DNA of 64,000 nucleotides from Arenimonas sp044348765. GTDB taxonomy: Bacteria; Pseudomonadota; Gammaproteobacteria; Xanthomonadales; Xanthomonadaceae. The stretch is from assembly GCF_044348765.1 (NCBI RefSeq), contig NZ_JBIKSE010000003.1, forward strand, positions 5,198-69,197. The letters run 5' to 3'. The notes beneath the pieces were generated by a model. It was not told where the DNA came from. It did no database searches and worked only from the letters and a program-made list of their open reading frames with translations. How positions within the stretch are numbered: position 1 is the first letter of the stretch; each line of letters starts with the position of its first letter. Below, piece by piece: positions 35,676 to 44,163 of this stretch. A program made the translations under genes and the position numbers.

Positions 35676-37046
35676 ATGAATCTTCATTTCTACAACAATC
35701 TGCATCGCCGGCTGGAAGCCTTTACGCCTGCCGATCCGGCCAACGTCACCGTCTACCTGTGCGGACCGACAGTCTACAACTACGTGCATATCGGTAACGC
35801 CCGCGGCCCGGTGGTGTTCGACGTCCTGATCAAGCTCCTGCGCCGGCACTATCCCCAGGTGACCTACGCCCGCAATATCACGGATGTCGATGACAAGATC
35901 AATGCCGCGGCCAAGGCCTTGGATGTGCCGATCTCAAGCATTACCGAAAAATACACCGCAATCTACCGTGAGGATATGGCCGCACTCGGCATCCAGCCGC
36001 CTGACATCGAGCCGCTCGCCACTGCCCATATCCCGCATATTATCGCGATGATCCAGCGTCTGATTGCCGCCGGACACGCGTATGCCGCTGAAGGCCATGT
36101 GCTGTTCGCCGTCGACAGCTACCCGGAATACGGTCGGCTGTCACGCCGCAGTCTGGATGAAATGATTGCCGGTGCGCGCGTGGAAGTGGCCCCCTACAAG
36201 CGCCATCCGGGTGACTTCGTACTCTGGAAGCCGTCCACGCCAGACTTGCCGGGCTGGGATTCGCCCTGGGGCGTCGGCCGTCCGGGCTGGCATATTGAAT
36301 GCTCGGCGATGAGTGAAGCCCACCTGGGCGAAACCATCGATATCCATGCCGGCGGCGTCGACCTGCAATTCCCGCACCACGAAAACGAAATCGCCCAAAG
36401 CACCTGCGCCCATGGCGGCAAAGTTTTTGCCCGCTTCTGGTTGCACAACGGCATGCTCAATTTCGGGGGCAGCAAGATGTCGAAATCGGTCGGCAATGTC
36501 AGCATCCTGCATGAGCTGTTGGCCAAACATCCGCCCGAAGCCTTACGCTACGCATTACTGTCAGCACATTACCGCCAACCCTTGGATTGGTCCGACGCGC
36601 TGATCGAACAGAGCGTGAAGACGCTTGACCGCCTTTACGGCACGCTTCGTGATCTGGGCGACGTCGACGCCGGCAACATGGCCATTCCCGAAGCCATTGA
36701 TGCCGCATTATGTGACGACCTCAATACACCTCAGGCGCTGGCAGAAATTGCCAATCTGGCCGGCCAGGCGCGGCGCAGCGAGAACGCGGCTGAACGCGCC
36801 ACGCTGAAAGGACAGCTGCTCGGCGCGGCCGCCGCACTCGGTCTGCTGCAGCAGACGCCGGAAACCTGGTTCGCAAAGGGTACCGATGGCAGTGACGATG
36901 CCCGTATCCAAGGATTGGTCGACGAGCGCATCGCTGCCAAGGCCGGAAGGGACTTCGCGCGAGCCGATGCCATCCGCAAACAACTGGCCGACGAAGGCAT
37001 TCTGCTGGAAGACACGCCGCAGGGCGTGCGCTGGAAACGCGCCTGA
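35676..37046 (+). CDS. cysS: Cysteinyl-tRNA synthetase
   Basis: Class I synthetase charging tRNA-Cys; zinc-dependent monomer of 456 residues. Visible are YLCGPTVYNYVHIGN (zinc Cys C29 and the HIGH-type motif at 38-41), GWHIECSAMS, HHENE and KMSKSVGN, with a C-terminal anticodon-binding region. The stop codon TGA shares one base (A of the next ATG) with sufE, a link also seen in related genomes: both proteins handle cysteine. Confidence 0.95.
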   Translation: MNLHFYNNLHRRLEAFTPADPANVTVYLCGPTVYNYVHIGNARGPVVFDVLIKLLRRHYPQVTYARNITDVDDKINAAAKALDVPISSITEKYTAIYREDMAALGIQPPDIEPLATAHIPHIIAMIQRLIAAGHAYAAEGHVLFAVDSYPEYGRLSRRSLDEMIAGARVEVAPYKRHPGDFVLWKPSTPDLPGWDSPWGVGRPGWHIECSAMSEAHLGETIDIHAGGVDLQFPHHENEIAQSTCAHGGKVFARFWLHNGMLNFGGSKMSKSVGNVSILHELLAKHPPEALRYALLSAHYRQPLDWSDALIEQSVKTLDRLYGTLRDLGDVDAGNMAIPEAIDAALCDDLNTPQALAEIANLAGQARRSENAAERATLKGQLLGAAAALGLLQQTPETWFAKGTDGSDDARIQGLVDERIAAKAGRDFARADAIRKQLADEGILLEDTPQGVRWKRA

Positions 37047-37471
37047 TGCTGCTACCAACCGAAGCCAGCGCCGCCGAAGCCCAGCAGGCTATCGTGGAAG
37101 ACTTCGCCTTTTTCGGTGACTGGTCTGAGCGTTATCAATATCTGATTGATCTCGGTAAACGGCTGCCGGATTTTCCCGAGGCGTGGAAAACTGAAAGTAA
37201 CCGCCTGATGGGCTGTCAGTCGAAGGTCTGGATCGTACCGCACCGGCAGGACGATAAACTGTTTTTCTCGGCAGCATCCGATTCCAGCATTGTTTCGGGC
37301 TTGGTCTATCTGGCCCTTCGAGTCTACTCGGGCCGGACCGCGGAACAAATCCGTGCGACCCGCGCGGATTTCGTACAGGCCATCGGTTTAAGCAAACACC
37401 TGTCACCAACGCGTAGCAATGGCTTTTCGGCCTTGTTGACCTTCATCCAGAAGACTGCGGAGTCCCTATGA
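37046..37471 (+). CDS. sufE: Cysteine desulfuration protein SufE
   Basis: Accepts sulfur from the SufS cysteine desulfurase for Fe-S cluster assembly. The 141-residue protein has the active-site Cys C57 in LMGCQSKVW, with the usual EAWKTESNR lead-in and the C-terminal GLSKHLSPTRSNG block. It overlaps cysS by 1 base and the DUF885 gene by 4 bases. No sufS or sufBCD is in the window. Confidence 0.93.
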   Translation: MLLPTEASAAEAQQAIVEDFAFFGDWSERYQYLIDLGKRLPDFPEAWKTESNRLMGCQSKVWIVPHRQDDKLFFSAASDSSIVSGLVYLALRVYSGRTAEQIRATRADFVQAIGLSKHLSPTRSNGFSALLTFIQKTAESL

Positions 37472-39222
37472 ATTTTCGCCCTGCCCTGCTCAGCATCGCC
37501 ATAGCCGCTCTGCTGGCCAACACATCCCTCGATGCCGCCAGCCCGGCGGGGTCGGCCAATATTCCGCAGCACTCGGAAATTCCAAGCAGCCAACACACTC
37601 TGGCATTCTTCATCCAACGTTTCCAGAAGGACCTGGAGAGCACCGAACACACCTATGACATTACCGCCGGAACCGCCCGTGAAAAGGCGCTGCGCAACCT
37701 CTATCTGGGCTGGCAAGCGCGTCTCGGAGAGTTCAATGCAGAGACGCTTTCCGCCGAAGACCGTATTGATGTCGCACTGTTCCGGCGCGAGCTGAACTAC
37801 CGACTCAGCCAGTTGGATTTCGAACGCACGCGTAATGCCCAGGCCTTGAAGCTATTGCCGGAAGTCGCACCGCTGATTGACATGGCCGAGCAGCGCCGGG
37901 CGCTTGTGCCGCTGGATGCTGGCAGGGCCAGACATTTAATTGAGCGTGCAGATAGCGCCCTGCGCGCAAACGAAACCCATTTACGCAACAACAAATCGAC
38001 TTCGCCGGTCATCGCCCTGAGGGCTGCAAGGCTTCTTTCGGCATTCCGTGCTGATTTCAAACAGTGGCACACCTTTTATAACGGCTACGATCCTGTCTAT
38101 ACGCAACAGGTCGCAAAACCCTATGAGGCAATCGACAAGCAATTCGAGGCGACCGCGAAGTTCCTGCGCAACGACATCGCCAAAGCTTCCGACCCGGAAA
38201 CCATCATCGGTGATCCGATCGGGCGGGATGCCGTTGAGGCTGCTCTGCGCTATGAAATGATTCCGTATACCCCGGAACAGATCGTGCAATTGGCTGAACG
38301 CGAATTGAGCTGGTGCCAAGAGGAAATGCGCAAGGCCTCTGCCGAAATGGGTTACGCCAATTGGCAGGATGCGCTGGAACATATCAAGAAAGACGGCCCG
38401 GCCGTCGGCGACCAACCGCAGTATGTGGTCAAGCTGGCGGATGAAGCCATCGATTTCATCGAACACAGGCAACTGGTGACCATTCCTGGCCTGGCCAAGC
38501 GCGACTGGCGCATGACCATGCTGACTCCGGAATACCAGTTACAGGCGCCGTTCTTTCTCGGCGGCGAAGACGTCTGGGTCGCCTATCCACATGACAGCAT
38601 GCCAGCCGATAAACAGGCCATGGCCTTGCGGGGGAACAATCGCTACTTCTCACGGGCGGTCGTCCATCATGAGCTGATTCCCGGCCACCATCTTCAGCAT
38701 TTCTACAATAGCCGCTACAACAGCCACCGCGATCTGTTTGGCACGCCGTTCTGGAGTGAAGGCTGGGCATTGTACTGGGAATTCCTGTTGTACGAAAAAG
38801 GCTTTGCACAATCACCCGAACAGAAACTGGGCATGCTGTTCTGGCGGAGCCACCGCGCGGCTCGCATCCTGTTCTCGCTGTCCTTCCATATGGGCACCAT
38901 GACACCCCAGCAGTCCATCGATATGCTGGTTGAACGGGTTGGTCATGAACGCGCAAATGCCGCTGCCGAAGTGCGCCGAAGTTTCGCCGGCGATTACGGT
39001 CCGCTTTATCAGGCGGCCTATATGCTCGGCGGCTTGCAGTTCCGGGAGCTGCGTCGGGAGCTGGTCGAATCAGGCAAGATGACCGATCGGGAGTTCCACG
39101 ATGCCATCCTGAAAGGTGGCACCATGCCGGTGTCGGTCGTACGCAGCCGACTCATGGGAACCGATCCCGACCCCGAACTGAAACCAGTTTGGCGCTTCTA
39201 TCCGACCTTGGATGTGGAATAA
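37468..39222 (+). CDS. DUF885 family secreted zinc peptidase-like protein
   Basis: A 584-residue protein with a signal peptide (about 1-24, ending near LDAAS), so it acts in the periplasm or envelope. The metal site is VVHHELIPGHHLQH (HE...HH), typical of DUF885, whose members are gluzincin-like metallopeptidases. Later blocks FWSEGWALYWEF and FHMGTMTPQQSIDMLVERVGHERANAAAEV-like wording (given here only as family landmarks FHMGTM and QSIDML) fit. The substrate is unknown. It is coupled to sufE by a 4-base overlap. Confidence 0.88.
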   Translation: MNFRPALLSIAIAALLANTSLDAASPAGSANIPQHSEIPSSQHTLAFFIQRFQKDLESTEHTYDITAGTAREKALRNLYLGWQARLGEFNAETLSAEDRIDVALFRRELNYRLSQLDFERTRNAQALKLLPEVAPLIDMAEQRRALVPLDAGRARHLIERADSALRANETHLRNNKSTSPVIALRAARLLSAFRADFKQWHTFYNGYDPVYTQQVAKPYEAIDKQFEATAKFLRNDIAKASDPETIIGDPIGRDAVEAALRYEMIPYTPEQIVQLAERELSWCQEEMRKASAEMGYANWQDALEHIKKDGPAVGDQPQYVVKLADEAIDFIEHRQLVTIPGLAKRDWRMTMLTPEYQLQAPFFLGGEDVWVAYPHDSMPADKQAMALRGNNRYFSRAVVHHELIPGHHLQHFYNSRYNSHRDLFGTPFWSEGWALYWEFLLYEKGFAQSPEQKLGMLFWRSHRAARILFSLSFHMGTMTPQQSIDMLVERVGHERANAAAEVRRSFAGDYGPLYQAAYMLGGLQFRELRRELVESGKMTDREFHDAILKGGTMPVSVVRSRLMGTDPDPELKPVWRFYPTLDVE

Positions 39223-39400
39223 AAAACCGGTAACGCCGGGGGTTCCTTAAATCATCACTCCATTCGTAAGATATTCATAAATTAATTCTTGTTTATTTTG
39301 TACATCTATTTTTCATAGCCATATATACGAAAAATCCTTAGTCTATTTCTCGATAAACATTCATTAAATCGATTATTATTACTCATGCATAAACCACCCA

Positions 39401-39409
39401 GGGGGGGGG
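39401..39409 (+). repeat. G9 homopolymer tract at the GGDEF gene start
   Basis: Nine consecutive G lie between two in-frame ATG codons (39385 and 39415), 5 bases before the second. The surrounding 190 bases are strikingly AT-rich, so the tract stands out. It can serve as the ribosome site for ATG 39415. It would also be expected to slip during replication. Confidence 0.9.
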
Positions 39410-39414
39410 TAAGC

Positions 39415-40155
39415 ATGGCGAATAATAAAATCTTCGATAAAATATCGATAAAGATTAAAAGCCTTCTGCTCTTTATTTGCTTTTCTTTAGTGATTATCTT
39501 TGTATTCAGCCTAGAATCCAGCATTGCAGATGCATCATATTCAACAATCATCGATTACTGGATCAGGAATTACATTACATTGACTGTCATTATGATGTTG
39601 ATGATAGGCTATGCCGCCTGGGAATATCGGGCACATCGTCAATCTGAGATTGCAACTATGCGGCTGGAGAACATAGCCTCCAGTGACACGCTTACTGCTG
39701 CGTATAATCGTCGATACTTTACGAATCGGGCAACTGAAGAGATGGCAGAAGCATGTCGTTATGGACAGAAAATCGGCTTACTCATGCTGGATATCGATCA
39801 CTTCAAACATATCAACGATCAATTCGGGCATGCTGCCGGCGACCAGACTCTGAAAGAATTGGTGATACGAATCCAAACGCAACTCCGGCAGACCGATTTA
39901 CTGGGGCGCTGGGGAGGCGACGAGTTCCTGGTCATGCTTCCGCATTGCAGTTTGATGGACAGTCACAGCCTTGCTGAAAAACTAAGGAAATCGATAGCAG
40001 AAAATGCATTTCCTGATACAGGCGGCTTGCGAATCAGCATTGGCGCAAGTGAATACAGGCCGAATGAAACTTTCATTGAATGGCTGAATCGGACCGATCA
40101 GGCGCTTTACCAAGCCAAACTCGCGGGCGGGAATAGCGTCAAGGCCGCTATTTAG
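39415..40155 (+). CDS. Membrane-anchored diguanylate cyclase (GGDEF)
   Basis: Makes cyclic di-GMP. The 246-residue protein has two hydrophobic helices (about 15-35 and 52-70) bounding a short loop, then a GGDEF domain from about residue 90. The active site is RWGGDEFLVML, and an inhibitory site RQTD lies exactly five residues before GGDEF, so product feedback is likely. There is no sensory domain beyond the membrane hairpin. Base composition is lower in GC than its neighbours, above all in the first 200 bases and the upstream gap, suggesting acquisition. An alternative start at 39385 would put the G9 tract inside the reading frame. Confidence 0.88.
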   Translation: MANNKIFDKISIKIKSLLLFICFSLVIIFVFSLESSIADASYSTIIDYWIRNYITLTVIMMLMIGYAAWEYRAHRQSEIATMRLENIASSDTLTAAYNRRYFTNRATEEMAEACRYGQKIGLLMLDIDHFKHINDQFGHAAGDQTLKELVIRIQTQLRQTDLLGRWGGDEFLVMLPHCSLMDSHSLAEKLRKSIAENAFPDTGGLRISIGASEYRPNETFIEWLNRTDQALYQAKLAGGNSVKAAI

Positions 40156-40189
40156 CTGCATGCTGCCGATTTAATCACGGCCTTCAACG

Positions 40190-40217
40190 AACAAAGCCCC
40201 GACATCGGGGCTTTGTT
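40190..40217. terminator. Bidirectional terminator between GGDEF and DksA-like genes
   Basis: An 11-base-pair perfect stem (AACAAAGCCCC/GGGGCTTTGTT) with a 6-base loop GACATC lies between two convergent genes. A/T-rich arm ends supply U-rich tails in both directions. Confidence 0.85.
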
Positions 40218-40231
40218 GTAACGATGAGCAA

Positions 40232-41374
40232 TCAGTCGCCGAGTTGCTTCTTCTTGTGTTCCCAGCGCTCTTGGGCATCCACCGTACGCTCGGCCATGGG
40301 ACGTCCTTCCAGACGCTTGATACCGATTTCCTCACCGGTATCCACGCAGTAGCCATAAGTTCCGTCGTCGATGGTGGCGATGATTTTGTCGATCTTATAA
40401 AGCAGTTTTCGGTAACGGTCACGGGTACGCAGCTCGAAGAAGTTTTCTGTTTCACGGGATGCGCGTTCGGCTTCATCACCGACATCGCGCGCCTCCTCCT
40501 TCAACTCATTGATGGTTTCCTGGGTGGCATTCAGCAGATTTTCGCGTTCGGACATCAGTTTATGCCGGAAATATTCGAGCTGGTAGTCGTTCATGTACTC
40601 TTCTTTGTCACTCGGCTTGTAGCCGGGCGGCAACTGGACACGGCGGACGGATTTCGGTTTCAGGGCTTTCTCGACAACCACTTCACGTTTTACATAACCG
40701 GCGCGGGCACCTTTTCGGACAGGCTTGGCAACGGGCGCGGGAGGGATTTGCTTCTCGGGGACTTTAACGACTACAGGCACAGATTTTTTCGCCTCAGGCT
40801 TTTTGACTTCGGGTTTCTTGCTGACAGGGGCCTTGGCGATCGGTTTGCTGGGCGTGACGGCGACTTTTTTTACAGGTTTTGGGACAGGCTTTTTGGCAAC
40901 CGGCTTTTTGACCGGTTTAGTCGGCTTTCTGATGGGCGCCTTGGCTTTAGCAATGGGCTTCTTGGCGACCGGTTTTTTGGCTATCGGCTTCTTGACCGGC
41001 TTTTTTGCAGACGGCTTGGCTTTTGCAACGGGCTTCTTGGCGATTGGTTTTTTCGCAGAAGTCTTAGCTTTGGCAATGGGTTTTTTGGCGACCGGCTTTT
41101 TGGCTAAGGGCTTCTTGACCGGCTTGGCCGACTTTTTCGCGGGAGCCTTGGTTTTGGCAACGGGTTTCTTGGCGACCGGTTTTTTGGCTAAGGGCTTCTT
41201 GACCGGCTTGGCCGGCTTTTTGGCGGACGCCTTGGCTTTGGCAACGGGCTTTTTGGCTTTAGCGGGATTGGTGCTGGCTTTTTTTACCGTCTTCTTCGCG
41301 GGCTTGGCGGCCTTGGCGACCGGCTTGCGAGCAAGAGGTTTTTTACCGGGTTTTACCATTTTTTTGCTAGCCAC
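40232..41374 (-). CDS. DksA/TraR family protein with long lysine-rich H1-like tail
   Basis: A 380-residue protein. Residues 1 to about 215 are low-complexity Lys-Pro-Ala-Val repeats (KKPVAKK, KKPIAK units), very basic and likely disordered or DNA-binding, like histone H1 tails. Residues about 245-380 align with E. coli DksA throughout: the coiled coil contains D300, E303 and A305 (DEAERA), where DksA has DxxDxA, and then YGYC. The zinc finger is degenerate: of four Cys only C343 remains, with T346, T364 and A367 at the other positions. DksA binds the RNA polymerase secondary channel with ppGpp. This one may do so while its tail holds nucleic acid (inference). It is monocistronic and faces the GGDEF gene. 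Confidence 0.85.
   Translation of the reverse strand: MASKKMVKPGKKPLARKPVAKAAKPAKKTVKKASTNPAKAKKPVAKAKASAKKPAKPVKKPLAKKPVAKKPVAKTKAPAKKSAKPVKKPLAKKPVAKKPIAKAKTSAKKPIAKKPVAKAKPSAKKPVKKPIAKKPVAKKPIAKAKAPIRKPTKPVKKPVAKKPVPKPVKKVAVTPSKPIAKAPVSKKPEVKKPEAKKSVPVVVKVPEKQIPPAPVAKPVRKGARAGYVKREVVVEKALKPKSVRRVQLPPGYKPSDKEEYMNDYQLEYFRHKLMSERENLLNATQETINELKEEARDVGDEAERASRETENFFELRTRDRYRKLLYKIDKIIATIDDGTYGYCVDTGEEIGIKRLEGRPMAERTVDAQERWEHKKKQLGD
40870..41340 (-). repeat. KKPVAK-coding degenerate repeats
   Basis: The DNA coding the DksA-like N-terminal tail is built of degenerate units, mostly 15-36 bases, reading AAGCCGGTCGCCAAGAAA-like on the minus strand. Several larger blocks recur almost unchanged, including the KPVKKPLAKKPVAKKP unit twice. 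Such DNA can change length by recombination or slippage, so tail length probably varies between strains. Confidence 0.75.
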
Positions 41375-41458
41375 GTGAAGAGTTCCTCATTGGTTTAGGC
41401 TCAGGACATCTTTTATAGCCTACACTATAGACGTTCGCAAGATGTTGCGGTGATATTT

Positions 41459-41698
41459 ATGCTGAAAACGTTGGCTCTGTGGCTACTACGCGGTTACCAA
41501 GTGATGATCAGCCCTGTGTTGGGCCAAACCTGCCGTTTCAGCCCAACCTGCTCGAATTATTCCATGCAGGCCATTGAACGCTTCGGGGTTTTCAAAGGCG
41601 CCTATCTGACCGCCGCCCGTCTTCTGCGCTGCCATCCCTTCCACCCCGGCGGGCATGACCCCGTGCCGGAAAAATGCAGCCACCACTCCCACTCCTGA
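41459..41698 (+). CDS. yidD: Membrane protein insertion efficiency factor YidD
   Basis: A 79-residue inner-membrane-associated helper of YidC. The family core GYQVMISPVLGQTCRFSPTC (three-Cys region) and RLLRCHPFHPGGHDPVP are intact. I chose the ATG at 41459; an upstream GTG at 41450 is also in frame. Here it is separate from rpmH-rnpA-yidC, its usual partners, and lies 15 bases before pyrC. Confidence 0.92.
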   Translation: MLKTLALWLLRGYQVMISPVLGQTCRFSPTCSNYSMQAIERFGVFKGAYLTAARLLRCHPFHPGGHDPVPEKCSHHSHS

Positions 41699-41713
41699 AC
41701 CCATGGAAGCGCC

Positions 41714-42745
41714 ATGACCGACACCCTGACCCTGACCCGCCCAGACGACTGGCATATCCATTTCCGGGATGGCGCCGCCATGCGGAGTGTGATTACCGAT
41801 ACGGCCCGTGTTTTCTGCCGTGCCATCGTGATGCCGAACCTGAAACCGCCGGTGGTCACCGTGGCCGAGGCCGAGGCGTATCGGCAACGGCTGACCGATG
41901 CGACGGCTGGCAGCGCCTTCCAGCCCCTGATGACCCTGTACCTCACGGATAATACCCGTGCCGATGAAATATTACGTGCGAAAGCCAGCGGCTTCGTGCA
42001 TGCCGTGAAATACTACCCTGCCGGCGCCACCACCAATTCCGATTCCGGTGTGACCGACCTGGCCAGGGCCGCAGAGGCCATCGCAGCGATGGAAGCCTGC
42101 GGCATGCCGCTGCTCCTGCATGGAGAAGTCACCCATTCCGAAATCGATATTTTCGACCGGGAAGCGGTATTCATCGAACGGCATCTGGCGCCGTTGCTGC
42201 GGAACTATCCGCGCCTAAAAGTGGTTCTGGAACACATCACCACACGACAGGCGGCCGAATTCGTTGCAGCGGCCCCGGCCAATGTCGCAGCCACCATCAC
42301 CGCACATCATCTCCTGTATAACCGCAACGCCATGTTCCAGGGCGGAATCCGGCCGCATATGTACTGCCTGCCAGTACTCAAGCGCGAACCCCACCGGTTG
42401 GCGCTGGTGGCGGCCGCGGTTTCCGGCAGTCCGAAATTCTTCCTCGGCACCGATAGCGCACCGCATGCCACCGGCAGCAAGGAGTCGTCCTGCGGTTGTG
42501 CCGGAATCTATAGCGCGCATGCGGCCATCGAACTGTATGCAGAGGCATTCGAGGATGCCGGTGCGCTCGACCAGCTGGAGTCCTTTGCCAGCTTTCATGG
42601 TGCCGATTTCTATGGACTACCGCGCAACACCGACCGTATCACGCTGAAACGCGAAAGCTGGATAGTGCCCGCGCAGCTTGCCATGGGAGATGAGATGCTG
42701 ACGCCGCTGCGCGCGGGTGAAAGCCTGCGCTGGAAAGTCGTTTAA
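41714..42745 (+). CDS. pyrC: Dihydroorotase (class II, PyrC type)
   Basis: Zinc amidohydrolase closing the dihydroorotate ring in pyrimidine synthesis. The 343-residue length fits the E. coli-type homodimeric class. Metal ligands include H14 and H16 (WHIHFRD), the carboxylated K99 (HAVKYYPAGAT), the His of LLHGEV and LEHIT, and the Asp of GTDSAPH. It follows yidD closely and may share its transcript. It is convergent with the squalene-synthase-like gene, with only 6 bases between. Confidence 0.95.
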   Translation: MTDTLTLTRPDDWHIHFRDGAAMRSVITDTARVFCRAIVMPNLKPPVVTVAEAEAYRQRLTDATAGSAFQPLMTLYLTDNTRADEILRAKASGFVHAVKYYPAGATTNSDSGVTDLARAAEAIAAMEACGMPLLLHGEVTHSEIDIFDREAVFIERHLAPLLRNYPRLKVVLEHITTRQAAEFVAAAPANVAATITAHHLLYNRNAMFQGGIRPHMYCLPVLKREPHRLALVAAAVSGSPKFFLGTDSAPHATGSKESSCGCAGIYSAHAAIELYAEAFEDAGALDQLESFASFHGADFYGLPRNTDRITLKRESWIVPAQLAMGDEMLTPLRAGESLRWKVV

Positions 42746-42751
42746 GCCGGA

Positions 42752-43492
42752 TCAGCGGAACTGGCGGACGGCACGCCATGCATCCCAGGCATAGGCGGGG
42801 GTCAGCGAGGTCGGATTTCCGGCGCGCATGGTACGCAACCGCCGGCGGACAAACCGCCGCTGTGCTTCCCGGTAAGGATTGCCGGCATTGCCTTCCGGCA
42901 AAAGTGCCAGCAATTCCGAGAGCCAATCCTCCCGCAATGCCTCGGTTGCTGCATTGAGTGCCTGATGCCGCGCCAGCAGATGCATCGGCACCATGGCGCG
43001 ATCAAATGCCTGCAGGCCGCCGGGCAGCCGCATCATCAGCAGGTGGACCCCGATCACGGCAGCGTCGGTTTCGGCGGCGCCGCCAAAAAGCGCTGATTCG
43101 CAGGCAGCCACAGCCCCCGTATAGGGCTGCAGTTGCTGCATCAGCAATGCACTGGAGCCTGAGCGCAGCGGAACCCGCGTCGCCAAGGCCAGCATCGGCT
43201 CGGCAATGGCGGCGAAGGGCGCAGCGTGTTCCTGCAGCGGCATGGTCAGTGGATGACGCGCCTGGCCGTGGGACATCCGTTGCAGTTCATCAGCCCACCA
43301 GAGGGATTTGGGTCCGCGTACAGCCTCCTGCTCGATGCTAAACACACACTCCTGGAGCTCGCAGAACAAGGCCGCCCAAGCCGCAGCCTGCAGCTTTTGG
43401 GAAGCCGGCAATAATACCTGCAACACCATCTGCTCCGGCCATAGAGCCTGCCATTTGGCGGTAAAGCTGCGCAAGGAGTCGGTATCGGACAT
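42752..43492 (-). CDS. Squalene/phytoene synthase-like protein, degenerate
   Basis: A 246-residue helical protein, last gene of the efp-mtaD-ubiG-gph operon. The segment PKSLWWADELQRMSHGQARH resembles the K-x-WW-x-EL...HPL block of squalene/phytoene synthase family members seen in Xanthomonadales. The Asp-rich substrate motifs of true prenyl synthases are not visible, so catalysis is doubtful. Its ATG shares one base with the gph stop (TGATG), a sign of coupling. A role alongside ubiquinone synthesis (UbiG), perhaps as a non-catalytic isoprenoid binder, is inference. A wholly different function is possible. Confidence 0.55.
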   Translation of the reverse strand: MSDTDSLRSFTAKWQALWPEQMVLQVLLPASQKLQAAAWAALFCELQECVFSIEQEAVRGPKSLWWADELQRMSHGQARHPLTMPLQEHAAPFAAIAEPMLALATRVPLRSGSSALLMQQLQPYTGAVAACESALFGGAAETDAAVIGVHLLMMRLPGGLQAFDRAMVPMHLLARHQALNAATEALREDWLSELLALLPEGNAGNPYREAQRRFVRRRLRTMRAGNPTSLTPAYAWDAWRAVRQFR

Positions 43493-44163
43493 CAGCGGCT
43501 GCGCAGTAATCCGCGTGTGATCAACTCCAGCGGAGTTTCCGCCAGTTCATCGGCCCGCCAGAGCAGCGGATCGTCATCATCCGGACGATAACCCCACAAG
43601 GCAGCAATCGAACGCATACCGGCGGCATTGGCGGCCTGCACGTCGCGCTCGTCATCGCCGACATACACCACCCGCTCCGGCATGACCCCAAGAACCGCAC
43701 ACGCATGCAGCAATTGGTCCGGATCGGGCTTCTTGCGAGGCAGGCTATCGCCGCCAAGCAGGATGGCCGTGCGTTGCGACCAGCCGAGCTTTTCAACCAG
43801 CGGTTCGGCCAGGTAATACGGTTTGTTGGTGACGATGCCCCAACGCGAGGGCTGCGTTTCGATATTTGCCAACACTTCCGCGACGCCGTCGAACAGACGG
43901 CTGTGGGCGGCGAGCGCACGTTCATAATGCGCAAGGAATTCGGGCAACAGCGCTTCGCGCTGCTGTTCGTCGGCATTGGCAAAGCTGCATTTCAGCATGG
44001 CGCGTGCGCCCTTGGAAACCACTGGCCGGAATACCGTGAAGTCGACCGCAGGCTCGCCTTTTTCCGCCAAAAGCATCTGCATGGCTGCATGCAGGTCGCG
44101 GGCGCTGTCCAATAGCGTGCCGTCCAGATCGAACAGAACCAGCGGAGCAATCGATTCAGACAT
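43492..44163 (-). CDS. gph: Phosphoglycolate phosphatase-type HAD hydrolase
   Basis: A 223-residue HAD phosphatase. Nucleophile Asp lies in FDLDGTLLDS (motif I), motif II Thr in GIVTNKP, Lys in RKKPDPDQL, and VYVGDDERDVQAA is motif IV. It removes phosphate from 2-phosphoglycolate or a similar small phosphate ester. In this genomic position, after ubiG, related genes are annotated gph; a role for this HAD group in N-acetylmuramate phosphate recycling (MupP) has been shown in Pseudomonas, and that is a good alternative. It overlaps ubiG by 8 bases. Confidence 0.87.
   Translation of the reverse strand: MSESIAPLVLFDLDGTLLDSARDLHAAMQMLLAEKGEPAVDFTVFRPVVSKGARAMLKCSFANADEQQREALLPEFLAHYERALAAHSRLFDGVAEVLANIETQPSRWGIVTNKPYYLAEPLVEKLGWSQRTAILLGGDSLPRKKPDPDQLLHACAVLGVMPERVVYVGDDERDVQAANAAGMRSIAALWGYRPDDDDPLLWRADELAETPLELITRGLLRSR

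Noticed and set aside
40244..41378. Long plus-strand open frames rich in Gly, Leu and Phe opposite the DksA-like gene
   Set aside because: They are mirror images of the lysine-rich repeats; the minus-strand frame has the conserved DksA domain.
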